From Brucella pseudogrignonensis (GTDB lineage: Bacteria; Pseudomonadota; Alphaproteobacteria; Rhizobiales; Rhizobiaceae): a stretch of 64,000 bases of DNA. Made by a program: the position numbers and the translations under genes. The stretch covers positions 62,001 through 126,000 of the forward strand of contig NZ_NNRM01000047.1 in the NCBI RefSeq assembly GCF_002252525.1. The letters run 5' to 3'. This document shows, one piece after another, positions 1-9,208 of this stretch. Numbering within the stretch: the first letter of the stretch is position 1; each line of letters begins with the position of its first letter. The notes beneath the pieces were generated by a model. The model was given only the letters and a program-made list of their open reading frames with translations, made no database searches and had not been told where the DNA came from.

Positions 1-1
1 T

Positions 2-3000
2 GTCTCGACGGTGCGTGACATTGGCGAATATGCTGTGCGCGGTGGCATTCTTGATCTTTATGCGCCGGGTTCAGAAGAACCGCTGCGGCTCGATTTCTTT
101 GGCGACACACTCGAAACAATACGCGCGTTTGATCCGGCGTCGCAGCGCACCACAGGCGCGCGCAAGGAATTCGTGCTTCAGCCTATGAGCGAAATTTCGC
201 TCTCGCCGGATATGATCAGCCGTTTCCGCAAGAATTACGTGGCGATGTTTGGCGCACCACAGCGGGATGATGCGCTTTATCAAGCGATCAGCGAAGGGCG
301 TCGCTTTGCCGGTATGGAACATTGGCTGCCGCTGTTCTACGACAATCTCGAAACCGTATTTGACCATACGGGCGACATGCCGGTGGTGTTCGATCATCTG
401 GTACATGAAGCGCTGACCGAGCGCCATACGATGGTCGTCGATCATTTTGAGTCGCGTTTGCGACAGTCCGAAGGCAAAGAGCCGGGCAGCGATGCTGTGC
501 CGTATAAGCCGGTTAAGCCGGAAGCGCTTTATCTGACGCCACGCGAAGTTGAAGCAATTGCAGAAACGAGTGGTCTGCGCATTGATCTGACACCGTTCGG
601 CACACCGGAAGTCTCAGGCCGCACGGTTGTTCATGCTGACGTTCATAAAGGTCGCAGTTTTGCAGAAGAGCGCGCTGCGACCGATGTGAACTTGTTTGAA
701 GCGGCGGTTAAATATATCGCCGATCTGCGCGTGGCTGGCAAAAAAGTGCTGGTGGCTGCATGGTCGGAAGGTTCGCTCGACCGTCTCTTGCAGGTGTTGG
801 ACGAGCACGGCCTTGAAAAGATCGAGACGGTGGATCGTCTTTCCACTGTAAAGGCACTGTCGCGTGACAACATCACGGCTGCGGTTCTGGCTGTTGAAAG
901 CGGCTTCGATGCAGGTGATCTCGTTGTCGTTGCCGAACAGGATATTCTGGGCGATCGCCTTGTACGCCGCTCCAAACGCCGTAAGCGCGATCAGGATTTC
1001 ATTTCGGAAGCGGCTTCGCTTTCGGCTGGCGATATCGTGGTTCACGTCGATCACGGTATTGGTCGCTTCGTCGGTCTAAAGACCATCACGGCTGCAGGTG
1101 CGCCGCATGACTGTCTCGAAATTCATTATGCGGGCGATGATCGGCTGTTCCTGCCAGTTGAGAATATTGAGCTGCTCTCTCGCTTCGGGTCGGAAGGATC
1201 GGAAGCAGTTCTTGATAAGCTCGGCGGCGGCGCATGGCAGATGCGCAAAGCCAAGCTCAAGAAGCGCCTGCTTGAGATTGCCGGTCATCTGATCCAGATC
1301 GCAGCCGAACGACAGATGCGTGGCGCGCCAGTCATGCAGCCGCCAGAAGGCCTTTACGCAGAATTCGCAGCGCGTTTCCCTTATGATGAAACCGAAGATC
1401 AGCTGCGCGCCATTGATGCCATCACGGACGATCTGGGTGCAGGCAAGCCAATGGATCGCCTCATCTGCGGTGACGTTGGTTTCGGCAAGACGGAAGTGGC
1501 GCTTCGCGCGGCGTTCGTTGCAGCTTTGAGCGGCTTTCAGGTGGCTGTCGTCGTGCCGACCACGCTTCTGTCGCGCCAGCATTTCAAGACTTTCTCGACG
1601 CGCTTCCATGGTCTTCCGGTCAATGTCGCGCATGCTTCGCGTCTTGTCGGAACGAAAGAGCTGGCCGCCACCAAGAAAGGTCTTGAAAACGGCACTGTCG
1701 ATATTGTGGTTGGCACCCATGCACTATTGGGCAACTCCATCAAGATCAGAAATCTCGGCCTGCTTATCATTGACGAAGAGCAGCATTTTGGCGTGAAGCA
1801 CAAGGAACGGCTTAAGGAACTGAAGTCGGACATTCACGTCCTGACGCTTTCCGCAACGCCGATCCCACGCACATTGCAGCTGGCTTTGACGGGCGTTCGT
1901 GAGCTTTCACTGATTACGACGCCACCGGTCGACCGCATGGCCGTGCGTACCTTCGTATCACCGTTTGATCCCTTGGTGATCCGCGAAACATTGCTGCGCG
2001 AACGCTATCGTGGTGGCCAGAGCTTCTATGTTTGCCCGCGCATTGCCGATCTCACAGAGATCGAGGAATTCCTGAAGGACCATGTGCCGGAACTGAAAGT
2101 GGCCGTGGCACATGGCCAGATGGCGCCGGGTATGCTCGACGACATCATGAATGCCTTCTATGACGGGCAATATGATGTGCTGCTGTCGACGACCATCGTG
2201 GAATCGGGCCTCGATATTCCGACGGCCAATACGATGATCGTGCATCGCGCCGATATGTTCGGTTTGGCGCAGCTTTATCAGTTGCGGGGACGTGTTGGCC
2301 GCTCCAAGCAGCGTGCTTTCGCGCTGTTCACACTGCCTGCCGGTCGCACGCTGACGCAGACTGCCGAGCGCCGCCTGAAGGTTCTGCAATCGCTCGACAC
2401 ACTTGGCGCGGGCTTCCAGCTTGCAAGCCATGACATGGATATTCGCGGTGCGGGCAATCTGCTCGGCGAAGAACAATCCGGTCACATCAAGGAAGTGGGC
2501 TTCGAGCTTTATCAGCAGATGCTGGAAGAAGCAGTTGCAACGCTCAAGGGCACCATTGAAGTTGAAGACAGCCAGTGGTCACCGCAGATTGCAATCGGTA
2601 CGGCTGTGATGATTCCGGAGGCCTATGTGCCGGATCTGCAATTGCGCCTTGGGCTGTATCGTCGTCTTGCAGACCTTGAAGAACCGCAGGAAATCGATGC
2701 ATTCGGCGCAGAGCTGATCGACCGTTTCGGACCAATGCCGGAAGAAGTACAGCATCTGCTCAAGATCGTTTACATCAAGGCACTCTGCCGCCGCGCCAAT
2801 GTCGAGAAGCTCGATGCTGGTCCGAAGGGCGTGGTTATCCAGTTCCGCAATGCAACTTTCAACAATCCGGTCGGGCTGGTGAAGATGATCGGCGAGCAGG
2901 GGTCCATGGCCAAGATCAGACCAGATCAGAGCATTGTTTTCATTCGCGATTGGGCTACGCCCGAAAAGCGTCTTAATGGCTCGGCTGTCATCATGACTCA

Positions 3001-3028
3001 GCTGGCCAAGATTGCTACCGGCAGTTAA
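2..3028 (+). CDS. mfd: Transcription-repair coupling factor Mfd (5' end outside window)
   Basis: Mfd is an ATP-driven DNA translocase that removes RNA polymerase stalled at lesions and recruits UvrA for nucleotide excision repair. About 1,008 codons are present against a usual length near 1,160, so the N-terminal UvrB-like part is cut by the window edge; the open frame runs in from base 2. Counting from the GTG at 11, the RNA-polymerase-interacting motif HVDHGIGRFVG is near residue 344, Walker A GDVGFGKTE near 488, the DEEQ box near 587, SATPIPRT near 615 and the RGRVGRS helicase motif near 760. The C-terminal TRCF domain follows and the frame ends in TAA. Family assignment is secure. Confidence 0.97.
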   Translation, partial: VSTVRDIGEYAVRGGILDLYAPGSEEPLRLDFFGDTLETIRAFDPASQRTTGARKEFVLQPMSEISLSPDMISRFRKNYVAMFGAPQRDDALYQAISEGRRFAGMEHWLPLFYDNLETVFDHTGDMPVVFDHLVHEALTERHTMVVDHFESRLRQSEGKEPGSDAVPYKPVKPEALYLTPREVEAIAETSGLRIDLTPFGTPEVSGRTVVHADVHKGRSFAEERAATDVNLFEAAVKYIADLRVAGKKVLVAAWSEGSLDRLLQVLDEHGLEKIETVDRLSTVKALSRDNITAAVLAVESGFDAGDLVVVAEQDILGDRLVRRSKRRKRDQDFISEAASLSAGDIVVHVDHGIGRFVGLKTITAAGAPHDCLEIHYAGDDRLFLPVENIELLSRFGSEGSEAVLDKLGGGAWQMRKAKLKKRLLEIAGHLIQIAAERQMRGAPVMQPPEGLYAEFAARFPYDETEDQLRAIDAITDDLGAGKPMDRLICGDVGFGKTEVALRAAFVAALSGFQVAVVVPTTLLSRQHFKTFSTRFHGLPVNVAHASRLVGTKELAATKKGLENGTVDIVVGTHALLGNSIKIRNLGLLIIDEEQHFGVKHKERLKELKSDIHVLTLSATPIPRTLQLALTGVRELSLITTPPVDRMAVRTFVSPFDPLVIRETLLRERYRGGQSFYVCPRIADLTEIEEFLKDHVPELKVAVAHGQMAPGMLDDIMNAFYDGQYDVLLSTTIVESGLDIPTANTMIVHRADMFGLAQLYQLRGRVGRSKQRAFALFTLPAGRTLTQTAERRLKVLQSLDTLGAGFQLASHDMDIRGAGNLLGEEQSGHIKEVGFELYQQMLEEAVATLKGTIEVEDSQWSPQIAIGTAVMIPEAYVPDLQLRLGLYRRLADLEEPQEIDAFGAELIDRFGPMPEEVQHLLKIVYIKALCRRANVEKLDAGPKGVVIQFRNATFNNPVGLVKMIGEQGSMAKIRPDQSIVFIRDWATPEKRLNGSAVIMTQLAKIATGS

Positions 3029-3100
3029 ACAGTTAGCTATTAAACACTGAGGGTTCAGTGCCATTCCCCGGCTCTGAAGTTTAAAACGGAGAGAACTTTG

Positions 3101-3532
3101 ATGCTAAAGAATGCTTTGCGCGTTTCCTGCGCCGCTGCAGCACTCCTATTTGTTTCTCAATCGGCTTTCGCTTTGTCTACGCCGAATTGCAAGGTTGAGA
3201 CGATTGAGCATTTCGTCAAGACCTTCAGCCATGATATTTCGATTCAGGAAGCCAATACCGCAAAGACCGTCATCTTTGAGAGCTTGGATATGGAAGCCGA
3301 TCCGGAGCCAAAGAAGGTCAGCACCGAAGTTCCGCTCGCTGATGTTGAATGGCCGGTGATGCCAGATGTGGAAACGCTGGCCGGAAGAAAGAAACAGGCT
3401 GAGTACAAAGACGGTGAAAACGGCAATAAGATTGTCGTAATCAAAGGCACCGACAATGGCGAATATATGGAATTTGAATTTGCCAAGCAGCCGTGCTGGA
3501 CGCTGGTTCGCGTATCAGACGAAAGCATGTAA
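3101..3532 (+). CDS. Small secreted hypothetical protein
   Basis: This is a 143-residue protein with a clear Sec signal peptide: a Lys/Arg start, a hydrophobic run to about residue 23, and an SAFA-like cleavage site. The mature part is acidic, with two cysteines (near residues 29 and 133) that could form a disulfide in the periplasm. I recognise no domain. The ATG at 3101 is preferred over the TTG just before it because GGAGAG at 3088-3093 sits seven bases upstream. It lies 72 bases after mfd in the same direction and ends at a strong terminator. Function is unknown. Confidence 0.8.
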   Translation: MLKNALRVSCAAAALLFVSQSAFALSTPNCKVETIEHFVKTFSHDISIQEANTAKTVIFESLDMEADPEPKKVSTEVPLADVEWPVMPDVETLAGRKKQAEYKDGENGNKIVVIKGTDNGEYMEFEFAKQPCWTLVRVSDESM

Positions 3533-3553
3533 ATATTTGTTTGATATTTAAAG

Positions 3554-3591
3554 AAAAAGCCCGTGCATCTGAATGAATGCACGGGCTTTTT
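3554..3591. terminator. Bidirectional Rho-independent terminator
   Basis: A perfect 15-bp inverted repeat (3554-3568 pairing with 3577-3591) has a GC-rich core, GCCCGTGCAT, flanked by A and T runs. It lies between two convergent genes, so it can serve both the secreted-protein gene and the FrnE-like gene. Confidence 0.9.
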
Positions 3592-3608
3592 AGTTGCTTA
3601 TTCGGGTA

Positions 3609-4282
3609 TCAGCGGTCTTCGGAAATGCCAGGCTCAAAACCTTCCGCTGTCTGCTGAATAGCATCAGCGAGCGCGGAGGCTGACTGCGCACCCATGACGG
3701 CATATTTCTGGTCGATGATGAAGCACGGAACGCCGCGCACGCCGATGCGGTTTGCAGTGTCGATTTCTTCGCGGATCGTGGCCTTGTCGGCCTCGCTTTG
3801 CAGGAGGCGGGCAACGATCGGTGCTTCCATACCAACGCTTGCTGCAGCATCAATCAACACTTCATGGTCGCCAATATCCTGTCCCTGCTCGAAATAGAGC
3901 GAGAATAGTCGGCCAACCAGCTTGTCCTGAAGGCCGGTCCAGCCTGTGCAGCCCAATGGATCAGCCGGTGAGCATCAAGCGTATTTGGCGCGCGTGTAAT
4001 GGCTTCAAAATCGAAGACAATATCGTTCTCTTCGCCAAGCTCAGTTAGCTGCTTGTGAATGTCGTCAATTTTCGAGCCGGTACCGAATTTTTCGCGCATA
4101 TAGGCCTGACGATCCTTGCCCTGTGGAGGCAGAGAAGGGTCGAGCTGATAAGGACGCCAGCGAACTTCAGCGTCAACTTCCGGCGTCAATTCGAGTGCCT
4201 GTTCCAGCCTTTTGCGGCCGAGGAAGCACCATGGACAAACGACATCAGACACAACGTCGATGGTGATTTTTCTTGTGGTCAT
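3609..4282 (-). pseudogene. FrnE/DsbA-family oxidoreductase, frameshifted
   Basis: The N-terminal part (codons from 4282) has the thioredoxin-fold start with a CPWC active site near residue 16, typical of FrnE/2-hydroxychromene-isomerase-like DsbA proteins. It stays in frame to the HWAAQAGP stretch and then becomes unrelated sequence. The rest of the family sequence (LQDKLVGRLFSLYFEQG onward, with the cis-Pro motif GVRGVPCFI) continues in another frame to the TGA at 3609. One missing base in the GGCCGG run near 3932-3936 would restore a single protein of about 224 residues. The two halves cover the family without gaps, so this is either a recent inactivating deletion or a sequencing error. 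Confidence 0.85.
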
Positions 4283-4378
4283 AAGGTGCTCCGTTCGGCG
4301 AGCAGGAGGATTATCCTCCCGCTTGCTTATCTTTATAGATCGAAAATGTAGGGTGAATTACGACGTGATCAACTCAGT

Positions 4379-6244
4379 CTATTTGCTTGCCTGCCACCAG
4401 GTTGGCAACTGATAGCCGTAAAGCGATGTTTTCTCCGGATGTCTGATCCGATCCCAGCGTGCCACCCACTGATAAGGCAGGTAATAGAGCGGGATGTAAT
4501 AATCACCGGAGATGAGAATGCGGTCGAGGGCACGCACGGCACTCACAAAATCATCGCGTTCCCGCGCCGCAAGCATCGCTTCGATCATCGCATCGACTGC
4601 CGGATCGGATACGCCGGGATAGTTGAAGCTGCCTTGTGCATCGCGTGATGCAGAGCCCCAGCGCATCCATTGCTCGTTGCCTGGTGATAGCGAGCCCGTG
4701 AGGGCACCGAGGATCATGTCGTAGTCGAATGTCTGCAAACGCTGCTGATATTGTGCGTCATCAGCGGTGCGAATTTCGGCATCGATTCCGAGGCGGGCGA
4801 GGTTGCGCTTATAGGCCAGCGCTACCTTTTCCTCGTCAGCGGAACGTGTCATGATTTCAAACTGGAATAGCTTGCCAGATGGATCAATCGCCTTGCCATG
4901 CTCAAACGAGAAGCCGGCATCTATCAGCAGTTCATAAGCTTCCTTGGCCGGGCCGCGATCATGGCCGGTGCCATCGGTGGTCGATGGATGCCACGTTCCT
5001 TCCAACACATCCTTGCGAACAGCATCAGGGAAAGCGGCGAGAAGCTCCCGCTCGTGCGCATCAGCAGCTTTACCTACCGATGACAGATCTGAGCCTTCCC
5101 AGAAACTTTGCAGACGTTCATACTGACCAGCAAAGAGATTTCGATTGGCCCATTCGAAATCGAACAGAAGCCCGAGTGCCCGTCTGACGCGACGATCTTC
5201 GAACACTGGACGGCGTGTGTTGAAGACGAAGCCAAGCATATTTGCTGGCGTTCCCTTCTCGAAGTTTTCTTTAACGACTTTGCCTTCCTTGACTGCCGGG
5301 AAGTCGTAGGATTTTTCCCAGCGTGTCGGGTTGGCATCGATGAATACGTCGAGAATGCCCTTCTTGAAGGACTCAAACAGCGATGTCTCATTGCGATAAT
5401 ACTCAATTGAGATCGTGTCGAAGTTATTCAACCCATGCTGAACTGGCAGATCCTTGCCCCAGTAATCCGGGTTGCGCTTATAGGTGATGCGCTGGCCGGG
5501 CTGAACGCCAGAGACGGTGTAAGGGCCGCTTCCCACTGGAGGCTTGAGTGTCGAATTGCCAAATGTCGCTGGATCGATTGCGTGCTTGGGCAGCACCGGC
5601 ATCGTTCCGGCAATCAGCATCGGAAACTCGCGATCGGATTTGTCATTGAAGACAAAGCGCACGGAGCGCTCGCCGGTCTTTTCGATTTTCTCGATCCGGC
5701 TCATTCGATTGTTGTAAGGCGGACGGCCTTTTTCCGTGAGAATGTCGTAGGTGAAGATGACATCCTCAACTGTTACCGGTTCACCATCAGACCATTTTGC
5801 TTTTGGATTGAGCGTGAATTCGACCCATTTGCGTTCCGGGTCGATCGCGACCTTCTCAGCAAGCAATCCGTAAAGCGTGAAAGGTTCATCGCGTGAACGC
5901 TGCATCAGCGTTTCGTAGACCAGATTCCCGAAATCGGCATCGCTGAAAAGCGCGCGCGCTGTTGTACGCATACTTTTGAGAACGAACGGATTAAGGCTGT
6001 CAAACGTTCCGACAACACCCATACGCAGCGCGCCGCCTTTTGGGGCGTCGGGATTGGCATATGGAAAGCTGGTGAAATCAGCAGGCAGTGCCACGTCGCC
6101 ATGCATTGAAAGTGCATAGTCTGGCGCTGCACCATTTTCGGCCTTCGCTGGAGCGATGCTGGCGCAAATGCCGATAAGGCTGGCTAAAGCTGTGTTGCGG
6201 AAAAGAGCAAACAATCCAGTCAACTTTCTCGCGTCCTCGTTCAA
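4379..6244 (-). CDS. YejA-like ABC transporter periplasmic peptide-binding protein (family 5)
   Basis: This 621-residue protein has an N-terminal signal peptide ending near ASIAPAKA. The family 5 solute-binding body starts with HGDVALPADFTSFPYANPDAPKGG, the pattern of the YejA/microcin-C-type oligopeptide receptors, followed by a DSLNPF motif and a GSGPYTV segment. It would bind peptides in the periplasm for an ABC permease, but no permease or ATPase gene lies next to it, so its partner must be elsewhere. The first codon is TTG at 6244; a second TTG at 6223 would give a cleaner signal peptide, so the start is uncertain by a few codons. Confidence 0.88.
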   Translation of the reverse strand: MNEDARKLTGLFALFRNTALASLIGICASIAPAKAENGAAPDYALSMHGDVALPADFTSFPYANPDAPKGGALRMGVVGTFDSLNPFVLKSMRTTARALFSDADFGNLVYETLMQRSRDEPFTLYGLLAEKVAIDPERKWVEFTLNPKAKWSDGEPVTVEDVIFTYDILTEKGRPPYNNRMSRIEKIEKTGERSVRFVFNDKSDREFPMLIAGTMPVLPKHAIDPATFGNSTLKPPVGSGPYTVSGVQPGQRITYKRNPDYWGKDLPVQHGLNNFDTISIEYYRNETSLFESFKKGILDVFIDANPTRWEKSYDFPAVKEGKVVKENFEKGTPANMLGFVFNTRRPVFEDRRVRRALGLLFDFEWANRNLFAGQYERLQSFWEGSDLSSVGKAADAHERELLAAFPDAVRKDVLEGTWHPSTTDGTGHDRGPAKEAYELLIDAGFSFEHGKAIDPSGKLFQFEIMTRSADEEKVALAYKRNLARLGIDAEIRTADDAQYQQRLQTFDYDMILGALTGSLSPGNEQWMRWGSASRDAQGSFNYPGVSDPAVDAMIEAMLAARERDDFVSAVRALDRILISGDYYIPLYYLPYQWVARWDRIRHPEKTSLYGYQLPTWWQASK

Positions 6245-6563
6245 CTTAATAGGTTCATTGTAAATAAGTGTGAAATCTTAGTATCGATTCGTGTGGCGAA
6301 ATTAGCATGAACCTTGAGTTTGTGCGGATTAACAGCGTGTCTGACGCGCGACAGTGCAGATTAAAACAAAAAATATGACGTATTTTGCTGGTTGAAAGGC
6401 TTCGACCATCTGGATTCATATCAGAAGTCGTTGTAACACGACGCCCGGAATGGGATGTTAATTCCCAAAGGTCACGCTGTTGCCGCATTTTCTAATCAGT
6501 GACGGTCTATCGCTGACTCAACCAGAGACGGAAGATCATAGCGTTGAAAGGAACCTGTTGATC
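6245..6563. other. Intergenic region with divergent promoters, no gene seen
   Basis: About 320 bases separate two divergently transcribed genes for exported proteins. The sequence is AT-rich near the left end. It holds a short inverted repeat TGGGA-N6-TCCCA around 6450-6467 but no convincing coding frame: the open frames on both strands lack a ribosome site and family features. It should carry the promoters of both flanking genes. Confidence 0.5.
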
Positions 6564-7181
6564 ATGACCAGCACGAAGACAATCGCTGCCGCATCCGCAT
6601 TTGCTGGCGCGTTCGCCCTGCTTGCCTCCGCGACGATGCCTGCAGCTGCACAGCAGCCGCCTCAGGGTTGGTTCAAGGTTTGCTCGAAGCAGGAAGACAA
6701 TGACATCTGCAACACGCAGAACATTATCACTGCAGACTCCGGCCAGTTGCTGACCGCAGTCAACCTCATCGAGATCAAGGGCAAGATCAATCGTAAGATT
6801 TTTCAGGTCACTGTTCCAATCGGCCGCCTGATCCCTGCTGGTGTAGGTCTGCAGATCGACAATGCCAAGCCAACCAAGCTTGAGTATGGCATTTGCTTCC
6901 CGGATCGCTGCATTGCTGAAGCTCCGCTTTCAGACGATCTGATCAATGCGCTGAAGAAAGGCACGAAGGTTACGCTGACTTCGGTCAACTACCAGAACAA
7001 GCAGAACCCGATTCCAGTTGCTCTGACCGGCTTCTCGGCAGCTCTTACCGGCCCGGGCCTCAAGCAGTCTGAACTCGAAGAACGCCAGAAGGAACTTCAG
7101 GACGCTGTTGCTAAGCGCCAGAAGGAATTCGAAGAAAAGATGAAGGCTGAACAGGCCAAGGCAAAGGGCGCAGCTAACTAA
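6564..7181 (+). CDS. Invasion-associated locus B (IalB) family protein
   Basis: This 205-residue exported protein has a signal peptide ending near MPAAAQQ. The IalB-type body begins GWFKVCSKQ and has the paired-cysteine pattern (CSK, CNT, CFPDRC) of the family. IalB was named in Bartonella for a role in erythrocyte invasion; the family is widespread in Hyphomicrobiales and its biochemical function is unresolved. The last 35 residues (ELEERQKELQDAVAKRQK onward) form a charged, probably coiled-coil tail. The ATG at 6564 is chosen because AAAGGA lies about ten bases upstream and it leads straight into the signal peptide. Confidence 0.87.
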   Translation: MTSTKTIAAASAFAGAFALLASATMPAAAQQPPQGWFKVCSKQEDNDICNTQNIITADSGQLLTAVNLIEIKGKINRKIFQVTVPIGRLIPAGVGLQIDNAKPTKLEYGICFPDRCIAEAPLSDDLINALKKGTKVTLTSVNYQNKQNPIPVALTGFSAALTGPGLKQSELEERQKELQDAVAKRQKEFEEKMKAEQAKAKGAAN

Positions 7182-7203
7182 GCTGCTCTATTGCAATGAA
7201 TCG

Positions 7204-7230
7204 AAAAGGGCGCTTTTTAGCGCCCTTTTT
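7204..7230. terminator. Rho-independent terminator after IalB-family gene
   Basis: An 11-bp stem (7204-7214 with 7219-7229, AAAAGGGCGCT / AGCGCCCTTTT) with a 4-base loop is followed by a T run. It stands between convergent genes and could also end the hspQ transcript. Confidence 0.88.
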
Positions 7231-7275
7231 GTTTGTGCATTTGATTAAGTGATCCGAGTAAATACCCGATTTTAT

Positions 7276-7611
7276 TTAATTGGCGTGCAGCTTCACGCGG
7301 TACGACCCGTTATCAAGCTTGTCGAACATTTCACTGATCTGCGGATGACGCAGCGGCTCATCGCTCAGATCCGGTACGAGGTTTTGCTCAGAGACATAGG
7401 CCACATATTCGGACTCCGAGTTTTCTGCCAGCAAATGATAGAACGGCTGATCGCGGCGCGGCCGGGTCTCTTCAGGGATGGACTCATACCATTCCTCGGT
7501 GTTCGCAAATTCCGGATCGACATCAAAAATGATCCCTCGGAAAGGAAACAGTCGATGCTTGACCACCTGTCCGATCTGAAACTTAGCGTGCGTTATCTGT
7601 GTTATACCCAT
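7276..7611 (-). CDS. hspQ: Heat-shock protein HspQ / hemimethylated-DNA-binding YccV family
   Basis: This protein of about 111 residues has the YccV/HspQ signature: AKFQIGQVVKHRLFPFRGIIFDVDPEF, then the conserved RDQPFYHLLAENSESEYVAYVSEQNL. The E. coli member binds hemimethylated DNA and acts as a specificity factor for Lon protease. The ATG at 7611 is preferred; a GTG six codons upstream is possible, and neither has a strong ribosome site. It is monocistronic and followed by a terminator shared with the convergent IalB-family gene. Confidence 0.9.
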   Translation of the reverse strand: MGITQITHAKFQIGQVVKHRLFPFRGIIFDVDPEFANTEEWYESIPEETRPRRDQPFYHLLAENSESEYVAYVSEQNLVPDLSDEPLRHPQISEMFDKLDNGSYRVKLHAN

Positions 7612-7684
7612 GAGACATATGTAGTTCACCGCGCGCTGAATTAAAGCTGCGGGAGGTTTCAGGTTCGGTTATTGAGGCGATTTA

Positions 7685-8926
7685 TTATTTTGTCGCGCTT
7701 TTCCCGCGATTAGGGAGTTTCGGAAGCCGCGGCAACAGCTGAGAAAAGCCGCTGCCAGGGCGCAAGCCTTCACGCATGAAGAATGCGCGGAGTGGCGCAA
7801 AAGAGCGCAGCATTTCCAGGCCAACGCCGCGTGCAATCTGTGCTGGCAGCATCGGCGAGAGCAGCGAACGGTTGAGTGCATCCACAGAACCTGTGCGGGC
7901 CAGAATATCTGGACGACGGCCACGATCATAAGCGCGGATCACACGGTCCGAACCGGGGTCCGATGGATCGCTTGCAATGGCCTTGATCAGTGTTTCGACG
8001 TCGCGTGTGCCGAGATTAAGCCCCTGCGCGCCGATAGGCGGGAACACATGCGCTGCTTCACCGATTAAAATAGTGCGCTTTGATGCAAATGAAAGCGGCA
8101 CCATTCCCGATAGCGGCCACGCTTGCGGACGGATATCAATCGTCACCTTGCCAAGCATTGATTGCATCATGTCTTCGATGCGCTGAGCGAGGGCCAAGTC
8201 ATCCAATGCGAGCAGCATTTCGGCACGGCCGGGATTCACCACCCAGACGAGACTCGAACGTTTTCCCTTAAGTGGAACCTGTGTGAACGGGCCTTCTTCT
8301 GTATGAAATTCGGTCGAGATGTTCTCGTGTTCGACTTCATGCGCAAAAGAAAGCACCACGGCCGTCTGCGGATAGCTCCAGCGACGTGTGCGAATACCAG
8401 CGGCTTCGCGCGCAGCGGAATTGCGTCCATCAGCTGCTACGACAAGACGGGTATGCAGCGTATCGCCGCCTGCAAGCGTTATGGTGACGTGATCGCCATT
8501 GTTGCGATATTCGATTGCAGGCTGCGTGATGCGTTTAATTGCAGGGTTGTTTTCAACCGCTTCCGCAAGCTTCTGGTTCAACGCTGCATTGGGGATGTTG
8601 TAGCCAAAGGCTGTTTCATCGATTTCGCCTGCGCGGAATGTTACGGCGGGGCTGCGGATGAGACGCTGCGTGGCATCGACAATACGCATTGAAGCAAGAG
8701 GAGCAGCTTCAGGCGCGATATCGCCCCAGACGCCGATTTCTTCAAGAAAGCGGATAGCTGGCATCATCAGCGCTGTGGTGCGGCGGTCGTTTCTGTCGGT
8801 TTCCGGACCGAGCAGTGCCGTGCGATAACCTTTGGCGCTTAGGGCCAATGCGGCCATCATTCCGGCAGGGCCACCGCCACTGATTGTGATTTCGGTGAGG
8901 GGCTTTTCTACAACCACGTCATTCAT
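7685..8926 (-). CDS. UbiH/UbiF/COQ6-family FAD-dependent hydroxylase
   Basis: This 413-residue flavoprotein monooxygenase has the dinucleotide-binding GGGPAG at residues 17-22, the DG motif (VVAADGRNSAAR) near 165 and the GD-type FAD/ribose motif (GEAAHVFPPIGAQGLNLG) near 290. These match the ring hydroxylases of ubiquinone biosynthesis, which use NAD(P)H and O2. Alphaproteobacteria often have several paralogues with different regiospecificity, so I do not assign UbiH, UbiF or UbiL. It reads away from pcs, with about 280 bases between the divergent starts. Confidence 0.88.
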   Translation of the reverse strand: MNDVVVEKPLTEITISGGGPAGMMAALALSAKGYRTALLGPETDRNDRRTTALMMPAIRFLEEIGVWGDIAPEAAPLASMRIVDATQRLIRSPAVTFRAGEIDETAFGYNIPNAALNQKLAEAVENNPAIKRITQPAIEYRNNGDHVTITLAGGDTLHTRLVVAADGRNSAAREAAGIRTRRWSYPQTAVVLSFAHEVEHENISTEFHTEEGPFTQVPLKGKRSSLVWVVNPGRAEMLLALDDLALAQRIEDMMQSMLGKVTIDIRPQAWPLSGMVPLSFASKRTILIGEAAHVFPPIGAQGLNLGTRDVETLIKAIASDPSDPGSDRVIRAYDRGRRPDILARTGSVDALNRSLLSPMLPAQIARGVGLEMLRSFAPLRAFFMREGLRPGSGFSQLLPRLPKLPNRGKSATK

Positions 8927-9208
8927 AGTGCTCTATCCCTGGCCAGAAACTTCCGGCCCAAAGCGATTCTTATCGCGTCGTATTTGTTGTCACTTAACCG
9001 CAAATGGCGGTCAAAGGCCATTGTTGCATAAGCTAAAACCCAATCTTTGGTGGAATGAGGGCGGTTTTGTCTCACGACTTACTTGCTCTTTTCGCCTTAT
9101 TCGGGGAAAGCTTTGTGCAACAGCATGGCTTCCACCGATCATTCGCGTTGGAGGTCTTATCTGCCGCTTCACGCCTTGTTGGAAGATTGAAGGCGGCGAT
9201 CAAGAGAA

